Under the pieces are notes generated by a model. That model was not told where the DNA came from and searched no databases. It worked only from the letters and a program-made list of their open reading frames with translations. Positions 17,919 to 27,461 of a stretch of DNA of 64,000 nucleotides are shown here, piece after piece; position 1 is the stretch's first letter, and the number at the start of each line of letters is the position of its first letter. The stretch covers positions 62,001 to 126,000 of the forward strand of contig NZ_VOIL01000001.1 in the NCBI RefSeq assembly GCF_007994735.1, read 5' to 3'. Both the position numbers and the translations under genes were made by a program. This stretch comes from Nesterenkonia populi (lineage in GTDB: Bacteria; Actinomycetota; Actinomycetes; Actinomycetales; Micrococcaceae).

Positions 17919-18702
17919 TTCAGCCACCACCGGTCTCACGGCAGAGAACGTGGAGCGGACCTTCGAATCGCGGGGCGGCTCCGTGCAGGCGTTGGAGAAC
18001 GTCAGCTTTGCGGCGGATCCCGGATCCTTCACTGCGCTGATCGGACCCTCGGGGTGCGGGAAGTCGACTCTGCTGCGGATGTTCGCAGGGCTCGACGACC
18101 CCACCTCCGGCCGAATCTCCGTGCTCGGACAGGATCCTCACCGGGTCCAGCAGAACCACCAGATCGGCGTCGCGTTCCAGGACGCGGCACTGCTGCCCTG
18201 GCGTACGGTGGAGACCAACATCGCCCTGCCGCTGCAGGTTGCCGGACAGAAGATCGATAAGAAGGCGATCAACGAGCTGATCGCGCTGACCGGGCTCACA
18301 GGCTTCGAGAAGGCGCGGCCCTCCCAACTCTCGGGCGGCATGCGCCAGCGAGTCGCCATCGCCCGATCCCTGGTGCTGGAACCCGATGTGCTGCTCCTGG
18401 ATGAGCCCTTCGGAGCCTTGGACGATATGACCCGCCAGCACATGAACATCGAGCTGCAGCGAATCTGGACCGAGCGCCCCACCACCACGCTGCTGGTCAC
18501 CCACAACTTGGAGGAGGCCGTCTTCCTCAGCGATCAGGTCATCGTCATGGCTGCTCGCCCCGGACGGATCACCCGGGAGATCACTGTGGAGCTGGAGCGT
18601 CCTCGCGAGCCCGAGATCCAGCACAGCGAAGAGTTCCACCGACACCAGACGGAACTGTCCCGGGAACTCTTCGCGAGCAGGAAAGCGAGCACGAATCCAT
18701 GA
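17911..18702 (+). CDS. ABC transporter ATP-binding protein (SsuB/ThiZ type)
   Basis: The 263-residue ATPase has Walker [10 protein letters not shown] near residue 49, Q-loop [11 protein letters not shown], signature LSGGMRQRV, Walker [14 protein letters not shown] and H-loop VTHNLEEA. The GTG start at 17911 overlaps the binding-protein stop by 8 bp and has AGGAGG upstream; the open frame extending further upstream lacks such a site. The QDAALLPWR motif is typical of nitrate/sulfonate/pyrimidine importers. It energises the fused permease that follows with ATGA overlap. Confidence 0.9.
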   Translation: MTDSATTGLTAENVERTFESRGGSVQALENVSFAADPGSFTALIGPSGCGKSTLLRMFAGLDDPTSGRISVLGQDPHRVQQNHQIGVAFQDAALLPWRTVETNIALPLQVAGQKIDKKAINELIALTGLTGFEKARPSQLSGGMRQRVAIARSLVLEPDVLLLDEPFGALDDMTRQHMNIELQRIWTERPTTTLLVTHNLEEAVFLSDQVIVMAARPGRITREITVELERPREPEIQHSEEFHRHQTELSRELFASRKASTNP

Positions 18703-20258
18703 GAGCACCGTGGACAGCGGCGACAATCAGCGTGATCATCGCCTGGCTCATCGCGGCCGCAGCGCTGCAGCACACCGGACTGGTCCCGTACCCCTGGCAG
18801 CTGGCTGAGCAGATCATCAGCGACGCTCAGCTCCTCTGGCGGCACTCCGTGCCGACGCTGACGACCGCGCTGTGGGGACTCATTGTGGGCGTCGGCGTGG
18901 TCATCCCCTTGGCGGCACTGGGCCTGCTGGTCCGACCGGCCGAAGCCGTGGTCCTGCGCATCGGAGTCTTCGTCAACGTGGTGCCTACAGTCGCCATCGC
19001 CCCCATCCTGGTGGTGGCGCTGGACAACGAGACCGGACGCATTGTGATCACCGCTCTGCAGGTCTACTTCCCGGCTCTGGTCGGCATTCTCTTCGGCCTG
19101 CGTCAGGCCGATGATCGGGCGTTGGACCTCATCAGAGCCTCCGGCGGAGGCAGCTGGGCCACCCTGCGCTACGCGCGATTCGCCGCCGCTGTGCCCAGCT
19201 TCGTCTCCGCCCTGCAGATCGCTGTGCCCGCGGCGATCCTCGGTGCCCTCATCTCAGAGTTCTTCGGTGCCCATGAAGGCCTCGGCTCACTCCTCGTCAA
19301 CGCCCAGCAGAGCCTGCTCATCGACCGTACCTGGGCGATCGCCCTGGTCGTCGGGCTCATTGCCGCTGCGGGCTACGGCCTGGTGTCAGTCGGGGCGAAG
19401 CTGCTGGTCCCTTGGGCCGCCAGCGAAGCCTCCGTGGGCGTCTCTGTGGCAGGCGCAGATGCCAAGAAGCAGTCCAGACTGTCCTCCGCCACGGCCTCAG
19501 CGGTGACAATCGGCCTCCTTCTCGGAGGCTGGCAGTCGCTGCGCACCGTGTTCAACTTTGACCCGTTCTTCACCAAGGGGCCGGTGGACGTCTTCACCTA
19601 CATCACCCTGGGGCACCCCATCCAAGGAACCAGTGCTGGAGCGTTCTGGGAAGACTTCGGCGAGGCTCTGGGGCAGACCGCGCTCGACGCCGGCGTCGGC
19701 TTCGTCGTCGGGTCCGTGGTCGCCGTGGCCTCCGCGGTCCTTCTCGACGCGTTCCCCACGCTGGCCCGCGTGCTGATGCCTATGGCCGTGGTGCTGCGTT
19801 CCGTGCCGCTGGCCGCGCTGACCCCTCTGATCGTGCTGCTCTTCGGGCGAGGCATGCTCGGAGTCACTATTGTGGTGACCCTGGTGACATTCTTCCCGAC
19901 GCTGGTCACCGTCATGCAGGGGCTGCGGTCCACGCCGGAAGGCGCCACCGACGTAGTCCGCGCCTCGGGCGGCACCATGGGACAATCCGTCCGCTACGTG
20001 CGGCTGATGTATGCAGTGCCCTCCATGCTGGCCGCCGCCCGCGTGGCGATTCCGGGCGCCATCGCCGGCGCTACCCTGGCCGAATGGCTGGCCACCGGCC
20101 AGGGTCTCGGCTACATGCTCACCCTGGCCTCGACCCAGGCCGACTACTACCTGCTCTGGACCGGCGGAGTGCTGCTCGCTGTCTTCGCGCTCATGGTCCA
20201 TGGACTGCTGAGCATCACCGATCGCGCGATCACCCGCCGCCTGGGCGCCTCCGCCTAA
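18699..20258 (+). CDS. Fused tandem ABC permease (two BPD_transp_1 domains in one chain)
   Basis: The 519-residue protein carries two complete permease domains. Domain 1 (about residues 30-240) has the EAA-like loop [20 protein letters not shown], and domain 2 (about residues 265-510) has [20 protein letters not shown]. Each is followed by a GALISEFF / GATLAEWL segment with the usual glycine. Most importers of this type use one permease gene as a homodimer or two genes; the related system at 34373-36023 has the two halves as separate genes. Here a single polypeptide would form the whole pore. It overlaps the ATPase gene by ATGA. Confidence 0.88.
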   Translation: MRAPWTAATISVIIAWLIAAAALQHTGLVPYPWQLAEQIISDAQLLWRHSVPTLTTALWGLIVGVGVVIPLAALGLLVRPAEAVVLRIGVFVNVVPTVAIAPILVVALDNETGRIVITALQVYFPALVGILFGLRQADDRALDLIRASGGGSWATLRYARFAAAVPSFVSALQIAVPAAILGALISEFFGAHEGLGSLLVNAQQSLLIDRTWAIALVVGLIAAAGYGLVSVGAKLLVPWAASEASVGVSVAGADAKKQSRLSSATASAVTIGLLLGGWQSLRTVFNFDPFFTKGPVDVFTYITLGHPIQGTSAGAFWEDFGEALGQTALDAGVGFVVGSVVAVASAVLLDAFPTLARVLMPMAVVLRSVPLAALTPLIVLLFGRGMLGVTIVVTLVTFFPTLVTVMQGLRSTPEGATDVVRASGGTMGQSVRYVRLMYAVPSMLAAARVAIPGAIAGATLAEWLATGQGLGYMLTLASTQADYYLLWTGGVLLAVFALMVHGLLSITDRAITRRLGASA

Positions 20259-20286
20259 TACGACCTCCAAGGAGAGATCACCCCCA

Positions 20287-21684
20287 ATGACCGCTGAAGC
20301 ACCGGGGAGCAAGACCCCGCGCAGCATCGACACCCTCATCCAGAACGCCCATGTGGTGACCTTGGACGACCAGGCAAGCATCGTCGCTGACGGCGCCATC
20401 GCCATCCACCAGGGCCGCATCCTCGAGGTGGGGCCCAGCAGCGAGCTGACGATGTCCTACGCCCCTGCCCGTCGCATCTTCGCCGCCGGGCAGATTGCAC
20501 TCCCCGGCCTGACCGACGCACATATCCACACCGCACAGACCCTCATGCGCGGGCTGCTGTCCACCCTTGGTCGCGCCAAGGCCCTGCGGGTGCCGACCTG
20601 GCGCGAGTACTTGGTGCCCTTCGAAGCCTCCCTGACCCCGGAGGACATCGAGCTCTCCGGACAGTTGGCCTACAGCTCCATGCTCGCCACCGGCACCACC
20701 TCGTTCTTCGAAGCCGGCGGACCCCACCCCGAGTCCATGGCCAGAGCCGCAACGGAGACCGGCATCCGTGGTGCCGTCTCCCTCAGCACCATGGACGGCG
20801 GATCCCGCATCCCCGCGTCCATGCGGATGAGCACCGAGGAGGCCCTCCAGCGCAACATCGATCTGGTCGACGCCTGGCCTCACGACCCTGCCGGGGAGAA
20901 TCGCGTCAGCGCCTGCATGTCTCTGCGGCAGATCATCACCTGCACCCCCGACCTGGTCACCGGCATCCACCAGGCCGCCCAGGAGCGGGGGGTCAAAGTC
21001 CACACCCACCTGGTGGAGGGCACCTACGAGATCGACTACGCGTTGGAGAACTTCGGACAACGTCCCGTGGAGTACCTGCTGGATCTCGGGGTCTTTGACC
21101 ACACCCTCCACGGAGCTCACTCAGTTCTGGCCAGCATCGAGGACGTGGAGCACTACGCCGCCCATGGAGTCTCCGCAGCACACTGCTCCAAGGGCAACTA
21201 CGCCATCGGCGCAGCCCCTGCCTTGAAGATGTGGCGCAAGGGGGTCGCCATCGGTCTGGGAACTGATGGCGTGGCCAATGCCGGGACCCTCGACATGTTC
21301 CGCATCGCGATGCTCACCCGTGTGGGCCAGCAGTACATTGAGGGAACGCCCGTGCATAACCGCAACATCGTGGGGCTGGAGGAGCCTCTTCAGATGGCGG
21401 TGACCGGTGGAGCCAGGGCTATGGCGACCGACGGATACACCGGCGCGCTGGAGACGGGAAAACGTGCTGACATCGTCCTGATCGGCACCGACGGCCCGGA
21501 CGCCGCCGGCTACTCCTCTCCTGAAGCATTCCTCTTCGAATGCGCCTCCGGCCGTGACGTGAAGACAGTTCTGGTCGACGGGCAGATCGTCGTCGACGAC
21601 GGTGAGGTCACCACCGTGGACACCGAAGCGATCCGTGCCGAGGCGGCGGTGCGGCAGCGGGAACTTGTCGCCGCCATTGCCTGA
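20287..21684 (+). CDS. Amidohydrolase-family deaminase (nucleobase/adenosine-like)
   Basis: The 465-residue protein is a metal-dependent amidohydrolase of the SsnA/TrzA/MTA-deaminase branch. Metal ligands are seen in GLTDAHIHTAQ (HxH, near residue 78), VHTHLVEG, HGAHSV and GLGTDGVANAG. These enzymes remove an amino or chloro group from purines, pyrimidines or triazines. Because nucleoside hydrolase and a deoxyribosyltransferase-like gene follow in the operon, deamination of a nucleoside or base is most likely. The exact substrate is not known. A ribosome site AAGGAGA lies about 12 bp before the ATG. Confidence 0.82.
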   Translation: MTAEAPGSKTPRSIDTLIQNAHVVTLDDQASIVADGAIAIHQGRILEVGPSSELTMSYAPARRIFAAGQIALPGLTDAHIHTAQTLMRGLLSTLGRAKALRVPTWREYLVPFEASLTPEDIELSGQLAYSSMLATGTTSFFEAGGPHPESMARAATETGIRGAVSLSTMDGGSRIPASMRMSTEEALQRNIDLVDAWPHDPAGENRVSACMSLRQIITCTPDLVTGIHQAAQERGVKVHTHLVEGTYEIDYALENFGQRPVEYLLDLGVFDHTLHGAHSVLASIEDVEHYAAHGVSAAHCSKGNYAIGAAPALKMWRKGVAIGLGTDGVANAGTLDMFRIAMLTRVGQQYIEGTPVHNRNIVGLEEPLQMAVTGGARAMATDGYTGALETGKRADIVLIGTDGPDAAGYSSPEAFLFECASGRDVKTVLVDGQIVVDDGEVTTVDTEAIRAEAAVRQRELVAAIA

Positions 21685-21704
21685 GCAGCAAAGACTGCTC
21701 AGGC
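21679..21704 (+). other. Intercistronic hairpin at the deaminase stop codon
   Basis: A perfect 10-bp inverted repeat (GCCTGAGCAG and its complement) with a 6-base loop spans the deaminase stop codon and the gap before the nucleoside hydrolase. No T-run follows, so it is probably not a full terminator. It may set RNA stability or partial read-through inside the operon. Confidence 0.5.
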
Positions 21705-21729
21705 ACCAAACCCCCTGAAGGAGATTTCC

Positions 21730-22692
21730 ATGAGCGACGATCGGCTCCACATCCTCGACTGCGACACAGGCGTCGACGACGCCATGGCCATCGGCCTCCT
21801 GCTCGCCGAAGCGCCTCAGACCTTCGTCGGTGCGACTGCCGTCTTCGGCAACGTCGACGTCCGGCGGGCCGCCCTGAACACCCGGAGTCTCCTCGAGCTG
21901 GCCGGCCGTGCTGACATTCCCGTCCACCTGGGTGCGGCATCCTCCCTCGACGGCGCCTTCTGGGGATCGGGCCACAGGGTCCACGGCGAGAACGGGGTCG
22001 GCGGAGTGCAGCTGCCCAACCCCACAGGCACCGCGGGAGACGGTGAGCCGGCGCCGTCGTACCTGGTGCGCACGGTCCGGGAGAACCCCGGCAGAGTCGT
22101 CATCATCGCGGTGGGCCCCCTGACAAACCTTGCCATCGCGCTGAGCATGGACCCGGGGATCGCCGAACTGGTGGCTGAGATCGTCATCATGGGAGGCGCC
22201 GTACGCCACCCCGGAAACGCCACCCCTGCAGCTGAGGCGAATGTCTGGCACGACCCAGAGGCCGCCGATCGGGTGCTGCGGTCCGGGGCCCGCGTGCGAT
22301 TGGTGCCCATGGACGCCACCATGCAGCAGCGGATGACCGGAGATGAGCAGACTGAACTGGCCGGATCGAGCAGCCGGTTCGCGCAGGCTGTGGCACAGGC
22401 CTCAGAGCACTACCTGGACTTCTACACGAATGTGTTCCCTGGCCGCCAGTGCGCCCTGCACGACCCACTGGTGGCTGCGCTCGCCCTGGATTCGGCATTG
22501 GTGACCAGCGAGGTGACGACCAGCATCGAAGTGCAGCTGGCTCCGGGACCGGCGCGCGGGCAGACCGTGGCCGACCTCCGGGGGCTCTACAAGGGGCCCG
22601 TCCACCGCGAGGGGCATACCACCTCCGTAGTGCTGGAGACCGAGGCAGGCTTCAGCCGGCGCCTCGTGGAGGCCCTCACATGCCTTCCCTGA
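21730..22692 (+). CDS. Nucleoside hydrolase (IU-NH family)
   Basis: This splits ribonucleosides into base and ribose. The 320-residue protein has the N-terminal calcium-binding aspartates in LDCDTGVDDAMA, which is the family signature DTDxGxDDA in slightly altered form (Cys replaces the first x), the stretch VAVGPLTNLAIAL, VIMGGAV and C-terminal CALHDPLVAAL with the last Asp ligand. It has a good ribosome site (AAGGAG). Ribose can pass to the ribokinase encoded at 14620-15516 and the base to the purine pathway. Confidence 0.92.
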   Translation: MSDDRLHILDCDTGVDDAMAIGLLLAEAPQTFVGATAVFGNVDVRRAALNTRSLLELAGRADIPVHLGAASSLDGAFWGSGHRVHGENGVGGVQLPNPTGTAGDGEPAPSYLVRTVRENPGRVVIIAVGPLTNLAIALSMDPGIAELVAEIVIMGGAVRHPGNATPAAEANVWHDPEAADRVLRSGARVRLVPMDATMQQRMTGDEQTELAGSSSRFAQAVAQASEHYLDFYTNVFPGRQCALHDPLVAALALDSALVTSEVTTSIEVQLAPGPARGQTVADLRGLYKGPVHREGHTTSVVLETEAGFSRRLVEALTCLP

Positions 22693-22728
22693 CCCCATGC
22701 CCGCCCCTGATTCTCTGGTGGTGACCTC

Positions 22729-23307
22729 ATGACTCTCAGCGTGTACTTAGCAGGACCCGAAGTGTTCCTTCCCGACGGCGCCTTCGTACTCGAGGCCAAG
22801 CGACAGGTCCTGCGCGACCACGGCTTGGCCCCGGTATCTCCGCCTGCTGATCTGGACCCGCTGCTGGAGGGTTCGCCCAGATCTCGCGGGATGGAGATCA
22901 GCCGGCGCAACGAGGAGCTCGTTGCGGCCGCAGACATCTGCTTGGCAAATCTGACGCCGTTCCGCGGTGCCAGTGCCGATGCGGGCACGGTCTATGAACT
23001 CGGGTATGCCGCTGGGCTGAACAAGCACGTGGCTGCCTATAGCAACGACCCCAGGGAATATCGCGCCCGCGTAGCTGACCAACTTCCGGATCAGGAGGAT
23101 CTGTCATTCCGGGAGGGAAAACTCTGGGGGTCAGACGGTGTGATGGTGGAAGACCATGGAATGAGCGACAACCTCATGCTCGAGGGCGGAGTCGCACTGC
23201 GCAGCGGAGTCATGATGATCGCCGAGATGCAGCCCAATGATCCTGCACGCGACCTGGAGACTTATGTCCGCGCGGTACGACAGCTGGCAGACCAGCTGGT
23301 GATCTAG
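22729..23307 (+). CDS. Nucleoside 2-deoxyribosyltransferase-family protein
   Basis: The 192-residue protein has the family N-terminus VYLAGPEVF, the motif VAAADICLANLTPFRGASADAGT and the conserved glutamate in AGTVYELGYAAGLNK, which is the nucleophile of deoxyribosyltransferases. Some members act as N-deoxyribosyl hydrolases. It is last in the nucleoside operon and would handle deoxynucleosides next to the ribonucleoside hydrolase. The reaction (transfer or hydrolysis) cannot be told from sequence. Confidence 0.85.
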   Translation: MTLSVYLAGPEVFLPDGAFVLEAKRQVLRDHGLAPVSPPADLDPLLEGSPRSRGMEISRRNEELVAAADICLANLTPFRGASADAGTVYELGYAAGLNKHVAAYSNDPREYRARVADQLPDQEDLSFREGKLWGSDGVMVEDHGMSDNLMLEGGVALRSGVMMIAEMQPNDPARDLETYVRAVRQLADQLVI

Positions 23308-23317
23308 GAACCCTGCC

Positions 23318-24277
23318 CTACGCGGCACCGGAGCCCGGGGGCATGGACCCGCCGAACAGCGGCTCAATGTTGGGGCGCTTGGCGGTGATGTTGTCACCGG
23401 AGGACTGGCCGCGCAGCCGGCGGACCACCCACGGGAACAGGTGCTGGCGCGCCCACACGGCGTCGTCGACCCTTGCCTCCCGCCATGTGCGCTCCACCAC
23501 CGGGCGGGCCTCCACCGGACTGAGGTCATGCGGGACGCTGAGCGTGTTCAGGACCATTCGGGCGATGATGTGATGCCCCAGCGCTGAGAAGTGCAGCCGG
23601 TCCTCATCCCACATCTCCTTGGCGGTCAGCTCCCGCAGGCTCCACATATCGGCGACGACGGCATTATGCCGAGCCGCCACAGTGCGGATGTTCTCGTTGT
23701 AGATCGCAACCCTGCCCCGGATGGAGCCGACCACAGGGGTCTCACGGACGTCCGGGCCGGTGAAGAGGACCATGGTCGCACCGGTGGTCGCGAGGATCTG
23801 GACCATCGTGTCGAGGATCCGCGCGGTCTCGTCCGGGTCGGATCCGGGACGGATGACGTCGTTGCCGCCGGCGCACAGTGTGATGAAGTCGGGCTTGAGC
23901 TCCAGGGCAGGGGCGATCTGTTCGTCGCGGATCTGCTCGATGAGCTTTCCGCGCACCGCCAGGTTCGCGTAGGAGAAGTGCCGGGTGCCGTGGGCGAGCT
24001 CCTCTGCCACCCGGTCGGCCCAGCCGCGGTGGTAGCCGGGTCGGGACTCGTCCGGGTCCCCGATCCCCTCGGTGAAGGAGTCCCCCAGCGCGACGAAGCG
24101 CTGCCACGGGTGCTTGGCGTGCTCGCCTGAGGGACCGTCCTCCGAGACCAGCAGCTCAGCGCCCACCGCCGCCTGGCTCTGCGGCGGCTCGGAGCGTCCC
24201 TGCTGGTCCGCCGGGGCGGGGTTGGCTTCGGTGATGCTCTCGTTCTGGCCTTTCCGGTCTGCTTCTGATGCGCTCAC
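23318..24277 (-). CDS. SGNH/GDSL-type esterase
   Basis: The 319-residue protein has a poorly conserved, charged N-terminus of about 65 residues, then an SGNH hydrolase domain. Block I reads FVALGDSFTEGIGDP with the nucleophile Ser. Block III is FITLCAGGNDVIRP. Block V, EDRLHFSALGHHI, holds the Asp-x-x-His pair. No signal peptide is seen. It converges with the nucleoside operon, 10 bp from its end, and is probably an unrelated esterase or lipase. Confidence 0.85.
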   Translation of the reverse strand: MSASEADRKGQNESITEANPAPADQQGRSEPPQSQAAVGAELLVSEDGPSGEHAKHPWQRFVALGDSFTEGIGDPDESRPGYHRGWADRVAEELAHGTRHFSYANLAVRGKLIEQIRDEQIAPALELKPDFITLCAGGNDVIRPGSDPDETARILDTMVQILATTGATMVLFTGPDVRETPVVGSIRGRVAIYNENIRTVAARHNAVVADMWSLRELTAKEMWDEDRLHFSALGHHIIARMVLNTLSVPHDLSPVEARPVVERTWREARVDDAVWARQHLFPWVVRRLRGQSSGDNITAKRPNIEPLFGGSMPPGSGAA

Positions 24278-24361
24278 TCTTCTTTTCTATCCCGACTGCT
24301 CAGTAACGTCTATACGCCCATGGGCTGAGTTTTCGCTGCCAAGGGGCAGGGGGCCGAGAGC

Positions 24362-25027
24362 TCAGCGGGCTTCCAGCACCGTGTGGGTGAGGAACTCGCC
24401 CACGTGCCCGATCTCCTGAGGCACGATGCCGTGGCCGGCGCCCGCGTAGAGGACCTTGGTGAGCTTCACAGTACTGGTGGCCCACCGGTGGGTGTAGTCG
24501 ATGTGGTCGGAGTGGATGATGGGGTCCTCCTGGTCCCGGCCCCAGAAGAACGGGACCTCCTTCGCCTTGAGCTCCTCATCCTTGAAGTACCCCTCGGGCA
24601 GCCCCTCGCCGCGCTCCGGGTCCACAGCGAACCCTGAGAGTCCGACGACGGCGGCGAACTCCTCCGGGCGGGTGCGCAGCAGCGACGTCGCCATCGCCAT
24701 CCCCATGGAGAATCCGAGCAGGGTCACCGAGGAGTGCTGCCCCTTCACGGCGTCGACCCACTGCCAGAGGTCCTCGACGGCGTCGTGGGCGGCCATGGAC
24801 GAGTAGGCGAGGCGCTGAACGTCCAGGTCGAACCAGGTGTAGGCGCCGCCGCCCATGTGCACAGGCGCCTGCACGGCGGCGTAGGTGAACTCCTGCGGCA
24901 GGTGCGGGATGAGGCCTGCGAGGTCCTGCCCGTTGGCACCGTACCCGTGCAGCAGCACCACCAGCGGGGTGCCTTCTCGCGCGGACTCGTCCCGGGACCA
25001 GATGACCTCGTAGTTCTGCATGCTCAC
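24362..25027 (-). CDS. Phospholipase/carboxylesterase-like alpha/beta hydrolase
   Basis: The 221-residue protein fits the small carboxylesterase family. The oxyanion loop is LLHGYGANGQD, the nucleophile elbow GFSMG sits near residue 117, the acid is in RDQEDPIIHSDH and the histidine in GAGHGIVPQEIGHV. It is cytoplasmic with a normal family length. It follows the allE gene at a 30-bp distance, but no link with purine breakdown is evident. Confidence 0.85.
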   Translation of the reverse strand: MSMQNYEVIWSRDESAREGTPLVVLLHGYGANGQDLAGLIPHLPQEFTYAAVQAPVHMGGGAYTWFDLDVQRLAYSSMAAHDAVEDLWQWVDAVKGQHSSVTLLGFSMGMAMATSLLRTRPEEFAAVVGLSGFAVDPERGEGLPEGYFKDEELKAKEVPFFWGRDQEDPIIHSDHIDYTHRWATSTVKLTKVLYAGAGHGIVPQEIGHVGEFLTHTVLEAR

Positions 25028-25057
25028 TACCCTAAGACGAGCCGGGCGCTCAGCGGG

Positions 25058-25879
25058 TCAGAGCATCACCTGGCGGTTCACGTCCTTGTAGAGGAGGTAG
25101 CGGAAGGGCTCATCGCCGCCGGCGTAGCAGGCCTGGGGGCAGAAGGCGCGCAGGGACATGTAGTCCCCGGCCTCCACCTCCACCCAGTCTTGGTTGAGCC
25201 GGTACACGCCCTTGCCCTGAAGAACGTAGAGACCATGCTCCATCTCGTGGGTCTCCATGAAGGGGATGCACGCCCCGGGCTGGAAGGTCACCACGTTGAC
25301 GTGCATGTCGAAGGCCATATCCGCCGGGTCGAGGAGACGGCTGGTGGCCCAGCGGCCATCCGTGGCGGGCATCGGGCTCGGCTCCACGTCCTGCTCATTG
25401 CCGACGACGACGCGCGGCGTCAGTCCCGGCGCGGGCTGGTAGCGCTTGCGGAACCAGTGGAGCCGGGCCGGCTCGACGCCCTCGTTCCGCAGCGACCAGC
25501 TGGTGCCGGGCGGGATGAACGCGTAGCCGCCGGGGGTGAGCAGGTGCCTCTCGCCGGCGATGGTGAGTGCGGCCTCGCCCTCCATGAGGAAGAGGAACCC
25601 CTCCACCTCGGGCTGCGGCTCGGGAGCGTCGGAGCCTCCTCCGGATGAGACTTCGAGGATGGTCTGGGAGAAGGTGACTGCTCCCCCGGCGACGGGACGG
25701 CTGAGCACCCAGCTGCGGGTCCCTTCCCATTCGGGGAGCAGCGTGGTGACGATGTCCCGCAGCACGCCCTTGGGGATCACCGTGTAGGCCTCGGTGACTA
25801 CGGCACGGCTGGTCATCAGCTCCTCCTGGCCGGGCAGGCCGCCGTGCGGAGCGTAATAGGTGGAGGGCGTGCGGGTCAT
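25058..25879 (-). CDS. allE: (S)-ureidoglycine aminohydrolase
   Basis: This turns (S)-ureidoglycine, the product of allantoate hydrolysis, into (S)-ureidoglycolate and ammonia. The 273-residue bicupin has N-terminal TYYAPHGGLP, a first cupin (EGFLFLMEGEAAL ... GYAFIPPGTSWSLRNEG) and a second, metal-binding cupin with HVNVVTFQPGACIPFMETHEMEHGLYVLQGKG (split here: HEMEHGLYVL gives Glu/His ligands) and AGDYMSLRAFCPQACYA. Length and both motifs are as in AllE/UGlyAH. It overlaps the aldolase-like gene by ATGA. Confidence 0.92.
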   Translation of the reverse strand: MTRTPSTYYAPHGGLPGQEELMTSRAVVTEAYTVIPKGVLRDIVTTLLPEWEGTRSWVLSRPVAGGAVTFSQTILEVSSGGGSDAPEPQPEVEGFLFLMEGEAALTIAGERHLLTPGGYAFIPPGTSWSLRNEGVEPARLHWFRKRYQPAPGLTPRVVVGNEQDVEPSPMPATDGRWATSRLLDPADMAFDMHVNVVTFQPGACIPFMETHEMEHGLYVLQGKGVYRLNQDWVEVEAGDYMSLRAFCPQACYAGGDEPFRYLLYKDVNRQVML

Positions 25880-27198
25880 CGGGTTCCTTCCTCATCGGCG
25901 GGCTGCTCGGCGGCGTCCTGAAGCAGCCCGGTGCGGGCCAGGGCGGCGAGCGCTGCGGCGCTCAGCCCGGTGGCCTCAGTGACATCTTGGTGGGTGAGCG
26001 CGCCGCAGGTCAGGCCGCGCTGCAGGTAGCCCGCGAGCGCCTTGGCTGTGGCTGGCTCATCCAAGACCGCTCCTTCCGCCCCTTGGGCGTAGGTGCGGAG
26101 GCGGTCGGCGGAGGCGCTGAGGCCTCGCTGGTAGAAGTGGAAGGTGGCGGCGTAGCGGGTGAGCAGCTGGTGGGCGTGGAGATCCCAGCCTTGGTAGATG
26201 CCGCCTTCCAGGTGACGGGTGACGAGCCGGGCGTGGAGCCGCCAGGCCTGGAGCATCTCAGGGGCGCTTCCGAGAGGGAGGATGTTGGTGGAGCCTTCGG
26301 AGACCTGCACGCCGGTCTGGGCGGCGGCGGCCTGCATGTGGGCTTTGGCGAAGTCGGCGACGGGGTGGTCCATGGATTGGAAGCCGGCGGCGACTCCTAG
26401 GGAGGCGGAGTAGTCGTAGGTGCCGTAGTGAAGTGCGCTCATCCGGCCTTCGGCGGCGTGGATGGCTTCGGCGACTGCGCTGCGGCCGTCGGGGCCGAGG
26501 ATGATCTGCGGGGTCTCCACCTGCACTTCGAAGCGCAGACGGCCTTCGGGGAGGCTGTGGGCCTCCTCGAGGGAGCGGAGGACGTCGACCATCACCTTCA
26601 CCTGGTCCACGGTGGTGACTTTGGGCAGGGTGAGGCGGAGTCCTTCGGGGAGTTGGCCGGCCGTGTCGAGGAGGGCGGCGAGGAAGAGGTCGAGGGTGCG
26701 CAGCCCACGTCGGCGGACAGGAGCTTCCATGCTTTTGAAGCGGATGCCGACGAAGGGCGGGCCTGTGCCGTCGGCGAGCTCCTGGCTCAGGCCCTGGGCG
26801 GCTGAGACGGCCCAGTGGTCCTCGTCTGCGTCATCGCGTATGCCGAAGCCGTCCTCGAAGTCGATCCGGAGATCCTCCACCGGCTCCCCCGTGAGCTTGT
26901 CTCGCACGGATGAGGCGAGAGCGGCGACGTCGGACCTGTCCTCTTCGAGCCCGGGGAGGGTCTCCTTCAGGAGGGTTTGGAGGCCGCCCTGCTCCTCGGC
27001 GGCCCGCACGGCCTGCCGCCCCCACTGGGCTGTGAGCCCGGGGGCCCAGCGATCAGCGGGGATGTAGACGGTGTGCACCGGCTGGCGCTCCCCGGTCTCG
27101 CCCGGGTAGCTGCCAGCCAGCAGGGCATCGGTGAGGCCCAGCCGTCGGTCAGCTTTGCCGAGGACCTCCTCCCCCAGTACGAAATGCTGCTCCTCCAA
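25876..27198 (-). CDS. DUF6986-type aldolase/lyase-like protein
   Basis: The 440-residue protein has a TIM-barrel-like central part reminiscent of HpcH/HpaI aldolases, citrate lyase beta and malate synthase: DLRIDFEDGFG (acidic metal-site motif, near residue 112), GIRFKSMEAPVRRR, RLTLPKVTT, FEVQVETPQII and LHYGTYDYSASLG. The last 80 residues are a helical extension. It is translationally coupled to allE, and the promoter region holds a purine-type palindrome. A plausible job is using glyoxylate formed from ureidoglycolate. This is inferred from context and is not shown. Confidence 0.7.
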   Translation of the reverse strand: MEEQHFVLGEEVLGKADRRLGLTDALLAGSYPGETGERQPVHTVYIPADRWAPGLTAQWGRQAVRAAEEQGGLQTLLKETLPGLEEDRSDVAALASSVRDKLTGEPVEDLRIDFEDGFGIRDDADEDHWAVSAAQGLSQELADGTGPPFVGIRFKSMEAPVRRRGLRTLDLFLAALLDTAGQLPEGLRLTLPKVTTVDQVKVMVDVLRSLEEAHSLPEGRLRFEVQVETPQIILGPDGRSAVAEAIHAAEGRMSALHYGTYDYSASLGVAAGFQSMDHPVADFAKAHMQAAAAQTGVQVSEGSTNILPLGSAPEMLQAWRLHARLVTRHLEGGIYQGWDLHAHQLLTRYAATFHFYQRGLSASADRLRTYAQGAEGAVLDEPATAKALAGYLQRGLTCGALTHQDVTEATGLSAAALAALARTGLLQDAAEQPADEEGTR

Positions 27199-27284
27199 AG
27201 GGCTCCTCTCAGATCCTGCTTGTGGTTCCAGACGATCAGGCCTGCCGGGGCTGAAATTTACGTTTCCATATACATCCAGTAGAC

Positions 27285-27298
27285 GAAACGATTGTTAC
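27285..27298. promoter_or_regulatory. Imperfect GAAAC-n4-GTTAC palindrome upstream of the allE operon
   Basis: GAAACGATTGTTAC lies 86 bp before the aldolase-like gene start and differs in one position from the palindromes at 10836, 40550 and 47585. A second imperfect copy, GAAATTTACGTTTC, is at 27253-27266. Both fall within the 263-bp gap 27199-27461, where nothing else was seen. Confidence 0.45.
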
Positions 27299-27461
27299 GT
27301 CCTGATTGCGTCGGAGAAACGTTCTGAAGACAGAAAGCCGCCATTCCCGCAACGAGCCAGTCTCCAGACTCCTCGCAGCGGAATAGGAGTCGACCGCCGC
27401 CGGTGCGCACCTCGATTCACACCCTTTGGAAGGGGGGCCGTGATCTCACTCATAGCCCAGG

